Of a stretch of 64,000 bases of DNA, positions 31,565 through 45,334 are shown in pieces. The DNA is from Pegea sp. RAD2-039 (taxonomy: Eukaryota > Chordata > Thaliacea > Salpida > Salpidae), in contig JAQGEQ010000048.1 in NCBI GenBank assembly GCA_034620365.1, forward strand, positions 868,001 through 932,000. Reading direction: 5' to 3'. Both the position numbers and the translations under genes were made by a program. The notes under the pieces were generated by a model that ran no database searches, was not told where the DNA came from, and saw only the letters and a program-made list of their open reading frames with translations. How positions within the stretch are numbered: the stretch's first letter is position 1; the number at the start of each line of letters is the position of its first letter.

Positions 31565-34500
31565 CGGACAATTATTGAAAAGAACTTTGAAAACTAGATC
31601 TTATTATAGCAAAAAATGGATAATTTGATATAGACTTTCTAAAATTGGATAAAATATTTTTTTATTATTCTGAAGTAACTATTTTGCAAGTTAATTTGTT
31701 TATGACCACAAGTTGAAAAAATAAAAACAGCTGTTATTTGGTAATCGTAATAATAATTAATAATATAACATTAATTATATTAATTAGTATTACATTAATT
31801 AAAAATATTAATAAATAAATAAAAATCTGATTTAATTTAACATAAAAATAAATAAAATATAAACTCAAGGTCATGTTAAATTAGTGTTTTCTTTAACTAT
31901 CCTTAAGTCTAATTAAAAAATTATTACTAAATGTATTCATAAAACGGAAATTAATATCTGACATTTAAACTAGTTTGTAATGTTTTAAACTTGTGTTTTA
32001 CTTAAAAGTTTACTTTTTACGTGAGAAAAAATCAAGAAAAAAATTCATATCTAGTCTAATTAGTATTCAACTGTAAAAATTTGCAACATCGTTTGGTATT
32101 TTGATTTTTTTACAATACATTACTAATAGAGCATGACAATAATGATACCTAGAAAAATTAGAACGTGTTTGATGACCGCTTTTAATAAAAGTATAAACAA
32201 ACGCTAAATAATTTTACGCATGAGTAATTATCTAATGACATTTTGTTCTCTATTTATGACAATTTTAAATAAATCAACATGATTTAAATTCTATTAAAAA
32301 TTCTGTCAACCAGATTATTAAATTCTGTTCCAATTTTTTACAATAGTAAATAGGTTCATTTTGTAATTTTTAATGATTAATTATCAAGTTGACTTAAATA
32401 TAAATAGATTTTAAAACAAGAAATTGATTAATAGTAAGGTCAAGTTTTTTTAACTCTAACAACGCCTTTATTAAATATACTATTAGAAAAATATCAACAA
32501 GCTGTTTTAAAATATATTTATGAGTAGTGCTTTAGTTTACAAGTAATTATCATTGAACGAAACATAATCTGACTTTTATATTACACAAACGGAAACTCAA
32601 TTCAACAATATTCTTATAGTGAGAATCTACTTAACTTAATAAAAATGTTGAACTTGACATTTTAAGTTAATGATGTGACTATTTTATTAACAAAACTTTT
32701 ACCGCTGATTTTAGTAATTGACGCAGTCTATTTAATTATGAATTTAGCTTTACTTGATATCAATTTTTATAAATTTGTGAGCCAATACATTCAATGAGAT
32801 AATATTTTAATCATAAAGACATGAAAACTGTTGCAATTCATTTAACTAAATCTAAAAATTGTTCCCTTAGGGCATTTTAGAAAAAACTGATAACTGAAAA
32901 TTTACCAGTTTTTTTCATATGCTCTGTATCAAGCATTTGAAGAGCTTATAATAAAAGTTGTTTTCAAGTTCATTACTTTTAGAAAGAAGCTCAATTTTTT
33001 CAAACAGTAAAGTTTTAATTAAGAATAAATATGAATAAAACTAGAGGCTAGACTTATTATTTATAACTAAAGGTGATTTCTTTTTTGGAATGACTTTTTT
33101 AAGATAGAATTTGTAAAAATAAATTAATTGTAAGTAAAAAGCTCTTTACTTACTTTAATTTTCTCAGTGCAGTTGAATTTCCATATACTTTAGGAGAAAA
33201 AAAATTGATAACTTTCTTAATCTTTTATTTTAAATATCAGTTTTTGTGTGACCAGTATTTTAAATGATTTTCAATTTGAGTTCCTACTTAATTTTCACAT
33301 TCAATTATTTATCAGTTTACACTAAAGGCTGTTAGTAAACTAACAGCTTATAGACAAGATTTGGTCATCATATTACAATTGAATTAAGCGTTTAGCTTAA
33401 GGGTTCGTTCTTAATACGTTTCTACAGTAAATGTTGTCAGGCAGTTAATTAAAAATGAATCATTCACTTTTTTATATAAACAATTTCGACATTTCAATAA
33501 AGCTAATATAATTTAAATTCTATCTTTAATATACAATTATTTGAAGCCATTGGCAAAACCATTTTTGATCCAGTAGTAAATTTTTGTTTTATGTTGATAA
33601 ATTATCAAATTTGTAATTTCAAAACTAATTTTCAATACATTTCGGGTTTCTGAAACGAGTCCGAATAATTAAAATTGAAAATACAATGACTAAAAGAGGT
33701 ACTTTGTTTCATAAACTTAAACTTTTCACTGCATACCTAAAGATACCCACAAAAATCAATAAATCTTGTGATATTCTTAAAAAGCCGTTTGACAACTTTC
33801 AAAGATATTTTTACTAGATTTCATAAAGCAAATCAGATAATATTTACAGCTAATAAAAACTTTTTGATATTTTTAAGGCTTTATTTTTCGTTAAATTTGG
33901 AAGAGACTTTTTTGTACGAATCAGCTTTGACAGGTTTACTAAACGTTTTGCAAAGTGGTTTATCTTAATGATTAGTTTTTGCATGCTGCATATATATAAT
34001 TTAGATTAATAAAAGATAAAATAGCTTAAAATCTCTCCACAGCAGTCTTTTTTCTATTGTAACATTAGAGTTTTTTCTTGAAAAAACTTTATAGTAAGCT
34101 TAGTTAAGAGCCAAATCTTTGAGCAACGACTCTTATTTACTTTATATATTAAGACTTATAAAACTGTTTATTTGTGTTTTGAATGTGATATTTTAGTTTG
34201 AGAAATGTACAAATTTGACAACTTTAATAAGTACACTTAATTTAAAATTTGAAACGAAAGTAGTTGGTTCGAATTATATATTTAATAGACAACTAATAAT
34301 TCAATTAAAATATTGATTTAAATTTTAGTTAAGGTTTTCTAAAAAGCTTTAAAATATTTTGGATTTTTTACTAGTCTACTCGCTTATTTAGCATCATCAT
34401 TTACTTATTGTTAAGAATTCAACATCAGTAAATAAAGATAAATAAAGAGCTCACACATCTTATGTATAAATTAATTTCTTTCTTTATAATGTTTTGGTTT

Positions 34501-34943
34501 TATAGCATTTCTTTAAAAATTTGGTATACATTTCTTACCTCAAATTTCATTCTTACTTTAGATTTATTTTATACAGACACTGCTGATTAAACTTTGTATA
34601 CAATTTTTTGGTAAAACTTGAATTGAAGTTCATTTAAAACTATTTGATATAATATGTAATACTTATTATCATTTTTTAAAAGTATATTTGTTGATTAAAA
34701 GTTGAATTTTACTTTATTTTCGCTTATATTAGTTCTTTGGAAATATTTTCAAGAAAATTTTATGGCTGTAAAAAAGGCCAGTCTTATCAACTGGTTTATC
34801 TCAATTTTACAGGTGTGTGATTATTTATTCAGATACTCAGTTTACAAATGTTATAATCATACTTGTATTTTTAATCAAAGCCTTCATTTCTGTAACCAAT
34901 GCTATACTGTAGACCTTTCTTGCGTTGTAGAAAAATATTTCAA
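31565..34943. other. Intergenic AT-rich DNA between two divergent genes
   Basis: About 3.4 kb upstream of both the giant gene (minus) and the fucosyltransferase-like gene (plus). Only short AT-biased frames are present. No repeat family or coding signature was recognised. Promoters for both genes must lie here, but no specific site can be named with confidence. Confidence 0.5.
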
Positions 34944-37900
34944 ATGGATAAAAAGCAAAGATGGTGGATTCGACTAATAACTATAATAATGATAGCTGTT
35001 TTTCTTAGTTTGATAAGCACTCAAAGAAAAAATTATACTCACCCAATGCCTGCTCTACTAGAATCTAAATCTAGCAGCAATATATTGAACAAATTGGAGA
35101 ACTTTATTGACAAATATGAACGACTTATGCCTCAGCCTACTAGTGAATATGATCCTGATAAAAATGAATTAGACGCTTTAGAATCAAATGTTAAAAATCA
35201 GTTTGATTATCAAAAAAGCAAAGAGCTCAGGGAAGCTCTTTCAGCAGAGTCAAAAATGTCATCACACAAGAAAATTCCACCCCCCAAATTTATCAATAAA
35301 ATTCCAAGCAAAAATGAAAAAGCAAGTTTGTCTACTACCACAGCAGTTGAAACAACAAAGTTACCTAAAACTAAACCTCTTAAAATCGAAATAAAAGAAG
35401 ATCAGAACAAAAAGCTATGTCCAATCAGTTACAATAAAGATGTCAAAACTGATATCATTCCAATGATAAACTTACGTCCTGACTATTTTATTTATCCAAT
35501 ACTCAGCAATGGACCAAATAACCAGTTGATGAGTTTACGAGAAACTATCTTCCTTGCGATAAAACTAAATCGAACGGTCGTAATTCCAAATTTTAAGAAG
35601 CACAGAGTGCATACGTAAGTTGATTTGTTCTATTTATTTATAAAATTAGTAAATAGAAACTAAAAGAATAACCTTGATTAACTATTTAAATGCTTGATTG
35701 ATTAAATACACAAAAATAATTTTGTAATTGTTCAGACCAATTAACCAATCACTATCTATTGATGAAACACATCGGGTAGATTTGAACTCTATTCGTAAGC
35801 TTGTTCCGCTTAGTACTAGAGAGAAATATGGTGAATCTTGTAACTCGACGTATGATGCTGTCTTTCGAGCAGAAGGCCTTACGCCGAAGATGTATTGGAG
35901 ACTTGAAACAACAACAAATCTAAAGTTTTATTTAGAGCAAACAGAAGCAAATCTTAAAGTCAGTCTGAGATATAAGATTCTATATCTTCTTTCCTATTTC
36001 TTCTAAAGATGCAGAATTATTGTTTTAGTTTATTACAATAAGCAAATCTGAAATTAAGTTTTTATGTGAAAAATATCAAAGTATTTGTTTCATTATTTCT
36101 AAGTTATGTTATAACAAAACTTACTTTTTGAGCTTTGTTAGACAATATATAAAGCTGAAAGCTACGCTAAAGATAACAAACTTATTTAGGTAATAAAGTA
36201 ATATATGTTTTGAAGTTAAATTCGATAAACTTATTTGTTTAGTAATTAATATTTCAACCCAGTATGTGAATTTAAAACGTTCACATTTTTCTTGTAATAT
36301 TTTAAATGTTTAATTTAGTCCGACCAAATGTTTTTTTTTTTTTTATTTAGCTTTTTTCCTTTATATATCTTCTACTCATTATTTTGGGTAAAATAAAAAG
36401 ATATTGTGTGGTGTATAAGATTCAAAATATAAAGCATTGATGCAACAATACTAAGTAAAAACGTGATACTCATGATTAGCAATTCTAAATCACTAATAAA
36501 ATATTTAAAATAAAAGTAAACCTACTAGCTAACTTTTTTATTTTCATTTTTTAATTTGTTCAACAGAAAAGTGAATACCCACTCGGTAGGACATTAAACA
36601 AATCTGAAAGTATCAAATTCAACTCTTCCTTAATAAAACCTCTATTTAAATCAGAGGTGAGTAAATAAACTTTGCAAATATTCATAGTAGACTCAGTATA
36701 GATTTGTACTTTTTTGTAAATTTATATCATGTGTAATAAGTATTTGGTTTTGTGCTAAAACTTACTTTTTATGTATGCTTTAAAGTAACAATAAAGTTTA
36801 CAATCTTTTTTACTCAGAAAAGATGTGCTATTTATGCCTGGCCATACAAAACCTTGAGAATCAAAAGAGTTTCAGCAAAAACACCGAAGCCTAAATCTAT
36901 AGGTAGTAGATTGTTATTATCATTTAAATCGAAGCTTAAATAACATTTGAAAGATGATGTTATAACTTTTCTATACTTTGTAAAATTGAATTGTATATAA
37001 CAAAGCTCTGAAAGAAATTGTTTTAGATAGTATTTGTGGTATACATAGTTTCTAATGCGTTTATTTATTTTATTTATTTATTACAATAAATGCGAAGGAG
37101 AGTGCATGAAGAGAGCACCTCTCGCTAACACACATTCTCACAAATAACATCTATTTAGTCAAAAATATAGAAAGTAAAAGATGTAACACATGGTATTCCA
37201 GTAGTCCTCATAGCATATGACAGTGAACAATTACATATAATTATAACAATATTTAAAAAAAAGTAAAAAATTCACAGTTTAGAAATGGCAGTGTTGGCAA
37301 TGTTATAACGGTTCAACTTCTTCTTGAACAACGGTTTAAGGTTTAGATTTCATAATTTAAGTAATAAAGCAATGGTGTGGAAGAAAATATTTAAAATGTA
37401 ACCATGTACTATTTTTCACTATGTACTACTTAAGCACCAAAAGTATACAACATTTTTAATAATCTAGTCTTTTTTTAGTATTCAATCATTGTAATACTTT
37501 CAGATTCATTTTTTTTAAACTGTTATGTTAAGTTTGAGACAGTCCCTAATCAAGAAACTCACACAAAGTATTCAATTAAGTTTGCAATGAAGATAAAAAC
37601 AATAATGTTAGAGTCTGCTAGCTGTAAAAAGTACAAATTATTATACTCTCACAAATTACTTTATTTGATTTAAAATATCGATACTAATTTTGTAGAACTA
37701 TAAAAAGCAATAGAAAGTTTATTGCTTTCAAAGTAATATTTCATATTTTTTTATTTATTAGCTTTCAAAATAGTTCAATTGTTAAAACAAGATCTGATTG
37801 TTAACAAGAATATAAATTAATATTCGATTCATTAAGTTTCGGTTTATCAACTATTTTATCAAACAAACTGCCTGAATTTAAATACTTTACAGATTTGAAA

Positions 37901-40032
37901 AAAATTTCGGACGTCGAATTATTTTCTGAAATAATCCGTTTTTGTCGCTCACCACCACATGTATACGAATTAGCTGACGACTTTATTAAACATAAGATAG
38001 GAAGCTATCGTTTCATGTCAGTTCATTGGAGGTTTGACAAAAATGATTGGTTTAAGAAGTTAGTATACAAAACTCAAATGCAACCAAAATTTACTTTTAA
38101 ATAACAACTTTGATAAATATTTATTAAATTATGCAATTATCTAAACTAACAAATAATTTAGAGTTGCATATGGCTAATATAATTATTTCTACCTGATGAG
38201 CTATTTCTGTGGTTTAGATGTCGGGCACCCATTAGATCCTCGTCAGAGTCAAGACATCATTTGTGCGATACAGTAGAAGGCTTCAAGGATGAGGATTTAG
38301 CTGCAGCAATTGATCAAAAAGCTCAAAGAATTCCAATGTTGAAACTCAGAAAAATATCAGTTTATATTGCTACACCTCCAGCAGAACAATTACGAATTGA
38401 CCGTGTTGCAAGGATTTTAAGAAAACAAGTAAGTAGAGATTAAAGATTATTTTGATGTCGATTTTTTGCTACAGCTTTTTGAATTTTAATAAGTAGCTAA
38501 GCAAACTGGTTTTTAAAACAATTTGTGAAACTTAAAAAAGAGTTTTATAGAATATTTTTTGTGAAAAAATACTTATAGAAATATTGAATTTACATTTTTA
38601 ATTTTTCTTAAAGTTTTGATAATGTTGATTATATCATTCCAATTTTTACATAGTTGTCAGATTACATAATTTTGCGTTTAAAATTGTTGTCGATAAACAA
38701 ATATCATCTTAACATATTCTAAGTTTGAATCAGCTTAAATATATTTTTTCTAATTAATCTTTTTAGACTGAATTTGTGAAAATAAATCTTTTTTCAATTT
38801 CCCATTTATACTTTTTAATTATCATAACACTCATTTTAAAACCAACCATTAAAACCATTTTGTTTTAGAACAAACTGTATATTTGAATATGATTGATAGA
38901 GCATAATAAAGTTTAATATTATATATTATAGGTGTTAGACAAAGATAAAATGATGACAACAGATGTTTATTTCATTAATATATTATGAAATTGTAATCAC
39001 AAAATTTGTCAAACCTTCATTAGTAATTATATAAAAACTATCTGATTATATGTTAAAATATAATAACAGAAACTGTATAATATACTAACTTCAGTTAATA
39101 TAATATGAAACGACAATAAGTGTTTCAATAATTATATATCACAATATATTTATGTAAGTATGTAAAAGTTGGTATAAAACAAGAACTTTAGGGCTATCGT
39201 ATCTTCACTGGCGATAGCCTAAGAGAATATTGGAAGACCACTTACGAAGAATGTGATTGGATATGGCCTGACTTTGAAGACCTACTGTCAAGCACAGAAA
39301 TGATCGTTTGCCAAAAAGCTTTAATTTTTGCCGGGTAAGTACTTTATAGTAGTTAAGAAAATGATAAACAACTCTTGTTGGTTGCAACTGAATTACTTTG
39401 CAAGATATCTTTTGATTTCTAAACATTTTAGTAAAAGTGTGACTAATTCGTACTTTAAAAAGTAATTTTCTACAAACAATACTTCAATTTTAAACCTGAT
39501 CATTTCTGAAATAACATAATTTAATTAAAATCTTGTCGAACATCGTTTTCAGATTTATAAAACAGGTCGTACAGGTTCTTATTGACAGAGTTTTATATTA
39601 AAAAAAAACTATAAAGCTCAACATTTTTAGAAAGACCATATCTTAAATTTTTCAGACTTAATTTATGATGGAAAGATTTTATTTTCTTAATCGTTTGTAT
39701 AAGTCAGCTTATGAAAAATTTTTACTTGACTTTTAATATACAATTAAATACCTATCATTAAAATAATATTAAATAAGTTCTAAAAACTGCTCAAAACATT
39801 TTTAGTAATAAGCCGATTTTGCATCAAGCCAAATACAACTATTAATCTTGCAAAGATATTTCAATCAAAAACTGTTTTTAGTTCCATCACTTCATCCTGG
39901 ACAACTAATGTCCAGCTTTTCCGAACGGAAGAGACGATTGCAAAAAAGTTTCTAGATCTTGATGATAACATTTTCCACTTAGTTCGTAATGAGTTTATCA
40001 AAAGAACAAATACCACTCCATCATGGGGCTGA
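34944..40032 (+). CDS. Type II membrane GDP-fucose O-fucosyltransferase-like protein
   Basis: Eight exons join in phase: 34944-35614, 35736-35958, 36567-36656, 36818-36902, 37893-38058, 38218-38428, 39192-39334 and 39882-40032 (about 579 residues). A short basic N-terminus (MDKKQRWW) is followed by one membrane span (RLITIIMIAVFLSLIS), a 140-residue Lys/Ser/Pro-rich stem, then the O-FucT fold. Its first motif is YFIYPILSNGPNNQLMSLRE with LNRTVVIPNF, which is the GDP-fucose-fold loop 'GGxNNQ...' variant. A second is FMSVHWRFDKNDWF, the H.R.D motif whose Arg contacts GDP-fucose. IYIATPP appears here as VYIATPP. The last exon has SSITSSW, close to the family's 'GSSFS...' motif. It is probably a Golgi or ER enzyme. 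The alternative start at 34899 adds 15 residues in frame. It resembles nematode O-FucT-like proteins more than POFUT1/2; the acceptor is unknown. Confidence 0.8.
37061..37334 (-). mobile_element. LINE 3'-end fragment in an intron of the fucosyltransferase-like gene
   Basis: This copy is nearly identical to the start of the copies at 6972 and 48237: ATTT-type tail, GCGAAGGAGAGTGC ... GAGCACCTCTCG imperfect hairpin, and the same following 200 bases. It is short and contains none of the coding part. It is antisense to the host gene. Confidence 0.7.
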
Positions 40033-41736
40033 AAGTATTTTTGTGGTTTTTCAAGATTAATTTATTTAATAAAAAGTTATTTATGATAAAGTTTTATTTT
40101 TATATTAATTGGTTCAATTCTATTAACGTCATTTAGCCAACATTAAAATCACATCGTTTTCTGATTGAACGTATAATAAAAAGATTTTAATGAAGATTGT
40201 TGTCTAATGTATTTTGCAAAAGTCTATCAAATTACAAATATGGTTCTAGTTGCTATATTTTTAGTTTATAAAATGAATGTATTTTTAAGATAGTTTAATT
40301 TAGTTAATCAAGTTGATTAAATTGATAAAAGTCGCAACAAAACTTTTGCTTGTGAGAACTGAAAATTAATAGATTCATGTTTAGTAATACTGAAAACTTA
40401 ATTTTTCATTTTCGACATAATTTAAAGCAATTATTTTAAGTATATTTGTAGGATAAACAACCAATCCATCACACAATCAAATAAAAATCATCTTTTATCT
40501 AGTTGTTACATAGTTAAATATGATAAATTAATCTTGTCAGATATAACATAAGAAATTTGAATGATTGAATTTTTATAAAGCATTTTTTAGTCAGAAAAAC
40601 ATTATAGCTGTTGACTTATTTTTAGTTTAAAGCAATAATTGAAATAATTGCATTATTTTAAATGAATATTTAATTTTTTAAATTATATGTCATCACAAAA
40701 ATAAACACATCAGCCTACAATTTAACTAGGGACTTTTAAATAATCGCCTAGACTAGATGGGACATGATGGAAGTTACTAAACAACAAATTATTCGAAGAA
40801 TAGTTTGAAAACTATCAAAAAATCAGAACATTTAAAGCTTTTAACCACAAACGAGTATTTTTAAAGATGTAATGGAGAAATTTGAAACTATTTAATGAGT
40901 TTAAGTTACTGAAGTTTTTTAAGATACAACAAAGATTTATTTTCAAAGCATATATCGATTAGCCGTATACTCAAATTAAAAAAAAACTTTTTCTTCAATT
41001 TTTCTAACTACATCTTAAATAAATGCATCAAAAAAATGTGTTAAATTTTCATAGGATGAACGATTGAATAATTTTGGCTCTTTTTTTAAAAATAGGACTA
41101 TTATCAAAGTAGGAGATGTAGACAAGGTAGGAAGCCTCTGGGCGATCAATTTCTTTAAAGCTTGAAAGTATTTTTTAATTGCTTGACTGCTTAAAAACAA
41201 ATTGATTTTTAATCAACATTTATGAATAAAAAATAAATTAATCATTCAAAATTAGACATCATTTTGAAAGTTATAAAACAAATTGGTAGCTATTAGAAAA
41301 ATTATCAAACCACAATATATACAAACTGTTTAGGAGTAAATAAATAAAACTAGATGCTTCATCTTTATAGATTGTTATAAAATTAAAAACTTGATATTAT
41401 AACTACTTACATCTTGACAAGTTCTTTTATATTTATACAATGCTTGCCTTTATATTGATTGACAGATTTGGAATAGGTAATAGTTTGTTTCAAATAAGTT
41501 TTGAAGAAACCAGCAAAAGATCTGTATTTATACTGTAATTAAGTTTTAAATCATTTTTTAATTTGTATAGCGCCTTTTTCTGTACAGCTTTGATAAAACA
41601 ATATTTCATAGAGATGTTGAAGTGAATTTATTGCGATTTAAGTTTTCAAACAAGTTTGCAGTTTCTTTTATGAAATGGATAAACCTTTTTTATGACAGTG
41701 ATGTGTTTTAAAAGTTATATTTTAGAATTTTCAATT
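40033..41736. other. Convergent intergenic region after the fucosyltransferase-like gene
   Basis: About 1.7 kb of AT-rich DNA between two converging genes. Apart from the poly(A) signal noted separately, nothing recognisable is present. Confidence 0.5.
40068..40073 (+). terminator. Polyadenylation signal AATAAA of the fucosyltransferase-like gene
   Basis: A canonical hexamer lies 36 bases after the stop codon. AT-richness makes chance hits common, so only its position supports it. Confidence 0.4.
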
Positions 41737-44700
41737 CTATTTCTTTTTGTTCTTTTTGCCTTTTTTATTCGCTTTACCGCTTTTATTTTTACCACCTTTT
41801 TTGCCTTTTCTTTTATGAGAAAGTAACCAAGAGAACTTTCCCAGACCTTTTCTCACCATTACCCCCCTCCACCAAGCTTCAATCTGCTCAAAAAACATCA
41901 AAAACTTTGTTATAAACGAGATACAGGAACAAAAGTCGTACATCAATTTTTTGTGGTGAGCAAGTAATAAACAAATTTAATTAGAAACAAACAAATTTGA
42001 TTTATCTTAGCGTAGATGGCATTGTAAACAAACAAATATTTTGATAAGCCTAAACAACCTTAGTTGCAGATTTTTGAACAGATTTCCAAGCACAAAGATA
42101 TTCAAACAAGCTGTCAACTCCCTTATTACAAACACGTTGTGGAGGTTGCTTCAAATTGTTGTTTTCTAAATTTAGTTCTTCTAAGTTACCAAGCTCATCA
42201 ATTTTAGGGTCCAACATATTCAAATCATTGTTTGCAAGCTTCAGCTTTTTTAAGTCTGTAGAATACAATGTTTTAGAGATTTTTTTACAATAGTTAAATA
42301 ATAACCACTTAAAAGTATTATCAGCGAACTTACCTCAAATTGTTTCTTTTAGTTATACTTTAAATATTTTAGCAAATTTTTATGATGGTTTCTATAAATT
42401 TTATGAAAAATTTTACTGACTTATTCCATTTAATTTATAATACATTACGAAAATTTTCATGTTAAGAATATTCAAAAATGATATTTAAATCTAAATAATT
42501 CAAGCTTTAGAATAAATGATGATTTATGCGAGCACAACAAACCATAAGATATCAATCAATACTTTATGAATATTTTTAAAAAAATTAAATTTTCTACACA
42601 TTTTTCTACTGAATGATATTTGATCAATTTCAATTTGATTAAACTCGGATTGCAACTTACTTTTCAGTTCAAACAAAGTATTCGGTAAACTAGTGAGACG
42701 ATTGCTTGTGCAATCCAAAACCTCTAATTGCACTAAATGTCTAATAGAACTTGGAATAGATATCAGAGAGTTATTTTCGATGTATAACTCTTTTAAACTT
42801 TGCATGAAACTTATCTAGAAAGTTGTAAATAAAAAGTAAATAGAAACATTTTTCTTTTCTTTACTCTACCTGGTCAGGAAGCTTTTTAATCGAGTTTCCG
42901 TGATCTTGTCCTATGTACAGCCGTTGTAGTGACGTCAACATACAAACTTGAATGGGAAAGTTTGCAAACTAAAGAAATAACTGACAAGCTTGATACAATT
43001 CAGATTTATTTAAAATAACTGAAGCTAAGTTAAAAACGAATTATTTAATTACTAGTAGTTCCTTACAAGCTTAGAATACTTGTTACTATTTCTAAACAAA
43101 CTTTATACAAATCAGCAGAATTCTTACATTATTTCCTGACAGCCCGAGAACTTGAAGTTTACTCAAGTTTCCAAAGTGGGATGGTAATTCAGTCAATCGG
43201 TTGTCATCTAATGCCAACATTTGAAGCTCTTCTAATGCACAAATATTCATCGGAAGTTTACTCAGCCTTCAACAAACACATCAAGCTGACAGATCTTGAA
43301 ACATCTTTACAATTTACTCACCTGTTGCCACTGACATCAAAAAACTTTAACTTTTTATGTCTAGAGATTCTTTTCGGCAGAATCTCGATGCAGTTGTTTC
43401 GGATATGAAGAACTTCTAGGTTTTTTAGCCAGTAAAAGGAGTCAGGGAGTTCAGTTATCGAGTTATTGTTTGCTCCCAGCTCACGAAGTGATGTCATCCT
43501 CTTGATAGCGTCAGGAAGACTCTTAATCAGATTGTTGCTAATATCAAAAGATTGTAAATTTTGAAGTCTCAAAATGGAATCAGGAAGTGAAGATAAAGAG
43601 TTGTGGGAAATTCCTAAGCGTTGAAGTTGGTTTAGTGCCGATATTTCGTCAGGAATATCCACCAAATTATTTCCATCGAATTCTAGTATCTGAAAAATAT
43701 TGAAGATTAGTAGTTGGATCATCAAGAGAGTTTAGATCCTCACTTTTAATCTATTTAAGGAACAAATACTCAGCTGCATCCGTGAAATCTCATTTTCACT
43801 ACATCTCAACTCTTCTAATCGACGCAATCGATTTATTTCGACTGGTAACTCTGACAGTTGATTCTTCGAAAGATTAAGAGTTCTCAAATGCAACATGTTC
43901 CGACAGAAATCGACTGGCAACCTCTGCATTCCAACTTTACATAAATGAAGTTCAGTGAGATATATAAGTGATTTGAGGGCAGGAAGTGGACATTCTAGAG
44001 GGTTGTAACTTAGATTGAGGTATGTGAGAGTTGTTAGGTGAGAAATATTATCAGAAACTCGAACAATTTCGTTGTGCTGACAATGTAGAGATCTGTTGAA
44101 AAAAAGAATTAAAAATTTCGCGCTTTATGGTCGTCATCCATTTGATGAAAAATAAAACAAACTTGATATTCGAAAAATATTTGATTTCATCTGGGATTCT
44201 TGAAATGCTGTTATTTTCAAGATGTAGTTCTTCTATTTCAACAAAACCAAATAAAGCACTTGGTATTTCTTCAAGATTCTTTCTTTGTAGATCAATATAT
44301 CTAGATTATAACAAATTAAGTAAGAACTCCGGGTAGCTGGTTGAAATTCAGGTTACTTTTTACGAGGTCGAAGTACTTTTTCAGCAGTCGGCAACCCTTC
44401 TCGATGAAGTGGAAAATCAAGAATCTCAGTTAGAAATCGTAAGCCAAACCCGCTTGACGACAAAATGTCACTTTTTTTGTTACGTTGATAGTTGTCACCC
44501 TGATTGAATTGCATGCTTGAAGCTTCAGATAACTTCCCATTTCTGAGTCTTTGTCGATTTTGCTGGATTACATTGTTTATAGCAAAAGTAGTAATATCAA
44601 GTTGTTTCATATTTGATGTATTCTGTTGATAATATTAATTCAAATTTAAAGTTGTTGATGAATTGTTTTATTACGTTAGAGATCCGACTTTTGCTCGCAG

Positions 44701-45334
44701 ATGATGACTTCTTTGATCCTGAAGACACAATCGGTATATGTATATCAAAAGTATCTTTGTCAAAAGTTTGATGAGACTTGTCAAAACTTATTTCTTTGTT
44801 ACAATTTTTCAGACATTTTTTTGGATACTTTTGTTCAGTTTTACTGAAATGTAAAAATAAAAATGCATTTCTAAGAATATAGGAAAAATATTTAAACTTT
44901 CAGGAAGGTTATAGGCAATGCTGTAAACAGTTTTATTGCCAAACATGAAAATAAAACGAACTTAAATTCTTTGATAATTTAAGAGATTGAAAATATTTGC
45001 AAATATAAACACTAGAGTTGAAGTAACAGCCTGATATCTTTTAAATCTGAATATAGAAATTCTAAAAATCTTTTCGATGACTTTATTAAATATCAGATAA
45101 AAATACTACTTTTAAACTTTTTTCACTTTTTCAGTTAAAATGAAAATAAAAATCAATCAAAATCAAGTTTGCTTTCAGCTTGTATAACTGATAAGAGAAA
45201 TTCAATAAGAGCTTCAACTTAAATAACAAAAACTGAAATAAAAACCTGAAATTTTTTACTGGCGGTCTTTCAAAGCCATCCCAAAATCTTACAGTCTTCT
45301 TTTTTTTAGTTGAGCTTAATTGGTTGTTTTTCAT
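41737..45334 (-). CDS. Leucine-rich repeat protein with C-terminal IQ-like motif (LRRIQ4-like)
   Basis: Eleven exons join in phase: 45246-45334, 44675-44843, 44357-44622, 44163-44300, 43744-44092, 43322-43689, 43128-43266, 42870-42968, 42661-42814, 42059-42255 and 41737-41883 (about 704 residues). An N-terminal 175-residue polar region precedes some 17 LRRs of the SHOC2-like 23-residue type (LxxLxxLxLxxNxLxxLPxxI). The last exon is IEAWWRGVMVRKGLGKF plus a Lys/Gly tail ending KKNKKK, as in ciliary IQ proteins. Joining that exon requires a GTTGTT donor at 42058. If it is not used, a TAG four codons beyond the LRRs ends a 658-residue form. LRRIQ4 is a poorly known animal LRR protein; a flagellar or ciliary role is inference. 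Confidence 0.75.
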
